Shown here in pieces: positions 13,867 to 14,813 of a stretch of DNA of 14,813 bases. The notes under the pieces were generated by a model. That model was not told the DNA's origin. It worked only from the letters and a program-made list of their open reading frames with translations, and made no database searches. The position numbers and the translations under genes are program-made. Source of the DNA: JBBIVB01 sp964567515 (GTDB lineage: Bacteria > Patescibacteriota > Patescibacteriia > Veblenbacterales > UBA10138); assembly GCA_964567515.1 (NCBI GenBank), contig CAZMMW010000019.1, positions 1-14,813 of the forward strand, in the 5' to 3' direction. Position 1 is the stretch's first letter, and every line of letters begins with the position of its first letter.

Positions 13867-14283
13867 ATGACACTACAAATCAGAGTTAAAGCTTTTATAA
13901 GAAATAATGAGTGTAAGTTTCTTATACTGAAAAGAACTTTAATATACAATGAAGAAAGTCAACCTAGTTGAAGCATACCAGGCGGACGAGTTAATCAGGG
14001 GGAACCTATTCTTAAGGCGCTAACACGGGAAATTAAAGAAGAAACTGGATTGACTCTAAACGGAAAACCACGTATTTTATATACACAAGATATTCTGCTT
14101 AAAGACAAACATATTGTTAGATTAACCTTTGAAGCTAGCATATTACCTGGAGAAATAAACTTGGATCATGACGATCTAGAAGATACGAGACATAATGAAT
14201 ATGGCTGGCTATCGTTATCAGAAATTAAATCTATTTTTCACGATAAATACTTAGATCCAGTACTTGAAATCTTGGGCGGTTAG
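13867..14283 (+). pseudogene. Nudix hydrolase gene with an in-frame TGA
   Basis: Read from ATG 13867, the frame gives MTLQIRVKAFIRNNECKFLI and continues to a TGA at codon 35 (13969-13971), after which the same frame continues for 104 codons. The perfect Nudix box follows the TGA: G-R-V-N-Q-G-E, seven residues, R-E-I-K-E-E-T-G-L (GX5EX7REUXEEXGU). The TGA sits three residues before the P of PGG, where Nudix proteins usually have Trp, so a single TGG-to-TGA change explains it. No start codon lies between the TGA and the Nudix box, so re-initiation (first at TTG 14050) would give a protein without the box. All other genes use TGG for Trp, so general recoding is unlikely. The frame is otherwise undamaged, suggesting a recent mutation or a sequence error. 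Its TAG lies 10 nt inside tRNA-Val. Confidence 0.85.
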
Positions 14284-14350
14284 CTCAGCTGGTTAGAGCG
14301 TTACATTGACATTGTAAAGGTCACTGGTTCGAGTCCAGTACCGCCCACCA
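14274..14350 (+). tRNA. tRNA-Val (anticodon GAC)
   Basis: A full 77-nt cloverleaf with encoded CCA. Acceptor GGGCGGT (14274-14280) pairs with ACCGCCC (14340-14346). The D arm is GCTCAGCTGGTTAGAGC, the anticodon stem TTACA / TGTAA with loop TTGACAT gives GAC, and the T loop is TTCGAGT. Its first 10 nt are also the last codons and stop of the Nudix frame, so it is probably cotranscribed with that gene. Confidence 0.96.
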
Positions 14351-14362
14351 GAATTAAACTTT

Positions 14363-14416
14363 CAAAAATTTTGTCGACCAAAGCCACTCTCTTGCTTCGG
14401 CGATGAAAAATTTTTG
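14363..14416 (+). repeat. Long hairpin behind tRNA-Val
   Basis: CAAAAATTTTGTCG (14363-14376) pairs imperfectly with CGATGAAAAATTTTTG (14401-14416), and an inner CCAAAGC / GCTTCGG stem continues the helix. The 3' arm is T-rich, so it may end the tRNA transcript. The next ~40 nt to the following remnant show nothing further. Confidence 0.5.
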
Positions 14417-14459
14417 CGGATTTCACAAAAGATTAAAAAGATAATAAGATGAAATTGCT

Positions 14460-14812
14460 ATGAAACTTTTGCATAAGTTTAAAAAAACAACAAGAACGAT
14501 ACTTTGGTTACTGGCGGCAAGGGTGCATCGCTGGGTGAAATGCTAAAATTTTGCGTTCATCAAAGGAATATCCAAAAGTTGAGCGAGGTGAAATACTTGT
14601 TGCGACAACGACAACGCCAGACTATGTTCCCGTCATGAATCGCATATTAGGATTTGTCACCGATGAAGGGGGTAACCTGCCATACAGCGATTGTTGTTCG
14701 TGAGATGAATAAGCCGTGCATTATTGGCACAAAAAACACAACCCTAATTCTAAAAGATGGGGATAAGGTGGAAATGGATATTATAACTGATTCTGTAAAA
14801 ATTTTAAAGTAA
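14460..14812 (+). pseudogene. Collapsed phosphoenolpyruvate synthase / pyruvate phosphate dikinase remnant
   Basis: Two ends of a PEP-utilising enzyme lie almost joined. The N-terminal piece carries TLVTGGKGASLGEM (14501-14542), the first glycine-rich motif of the ATP-grasp domain. The C-terminal piece carries KEYPKVERGEILVATTTTPD onward (from ~14563), then FVTDEGG, and after a frame change TCHTAIVVREM with the phosphohistidine His at 14681-14683, ending in VKILK and TAA at 14810. The family is usually near 800 residues; about 700 central residues are missing. Frames differ: the N-terminal motif and the TCH part share one frame, the GEILVA-DEGG part lies in another. A loss of two bases after GGGGGT (14668-14673) explains the second shift, and an A7 run (14481-14487) may hold another between ATG 14460 and the first motif. 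No functional product is possible. Confidence 0.85.
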
Positions 14813-14813
14813 T

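Noticed and set aside
13867..14283. UGA as a sense codon (Gly as in Gracilibacteria-type codes, or Trp), or selenocysteine
   Set aside because: TGA ends the ATP-cone gene, ymdB and nrnA at the expected family length, and no TGA occurs inside infB, rny, clpP or other conserved genes. Trp is coded by TGG throughout. A single broken gene is the simpler reading. Nudix proteins are not known to use selenocysteine at this site.
14050..14283. A short independent gene of 77 residues starting at TTG
   Set aside because: It is the C-terminal half of the Nudix frame and lacks the Nudix box.
13744..14416. The two structured spacers as copies of one repeat family
   Set aside because: They share only a short CACT...TCGGC-like similarity and differ in stem sequence and size; not enough for a family.
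1..14813. CRISPR arrays, insertion sequences, phage genes or toxin-antitoxin pairs
   Set aside because: No repeated spacer-like units, transposase motifs, terminal inverted repeats or phage proteins were seen on either strand.

Overview
The window is an AT-rich, tightly packed bacterial chromosome segment. The most likely source is a member of the Candidate Phyla Radiation (Patescibacteria). This is inferred from gene content and style: an rny-ymdB pair, an ATP-cone/nuclease fusion, a TrmB-type regulator, two divergent DHH-family paralogues, a tRNA-Ile with a UAU anticodon, several starts with no Shine-Dalgarno, and a 16S rRNA 3' end followed by a terminator instead of a 23S gene. The phylum is not proven by anything in the window. 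The genetic code looks standard: long conserved genes have no internal TGA, and TGA is the stop of three genes.

Layout. 1-182: 3' end of 16S rRNA, short hairpins and a terminator. 217-2315: an MFS transporter convergent with a secreted D-Ala-D-Ala carboxypeptidase. 2401-3458: an ATP-cone/PD-(D/E)XK nuclease-like protein and tRNA-Ile(GAU). 3483-8020 (minus strand): HU, the YmdB phosphoesterase, RNase Y, ClpP and a TrmB-family regulator. The regulator is divergent from an unrecognised helical protein (8151-8906), and the two share overlapping promoters and GTGGT/ACCAC dyads. 8938-12297 (minus strand): infB-rbfA-nrnA, a translation-initiation, ribosome-maturation and nanoRNA-degradation operon, with a strong promoter at 12341-12369 and a hairpin around the nrnA start codon. 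12453-13598: a second DHH-family protein, divergent from infB, that has lost most catalytic motifs. 13653-14812: tRNA-Ile(UAU), a Nudix gene with an in-frame TGA, tRNA-Val(GAC), and a collapsed remnant of a phosphoenolpyruvate synthase or pyruvate phosphate dikinase.

Functionally the middle of the window is an RNA and protein turnover and translation neighbourhood: RNase Y, NrnA, ClpP, IF2 and RbfA. The right end is a decaying stretch between tRNA genes. The most interesting points are the UAU-anticodon tRNA-Ile, the DHH pseudoenzyme facing its NrnA paralogue across the infB operon, the NrnA motif I change together with the start-codon hairpin, the TrmB/orphan divergent module, and the two broken genes at the right end.
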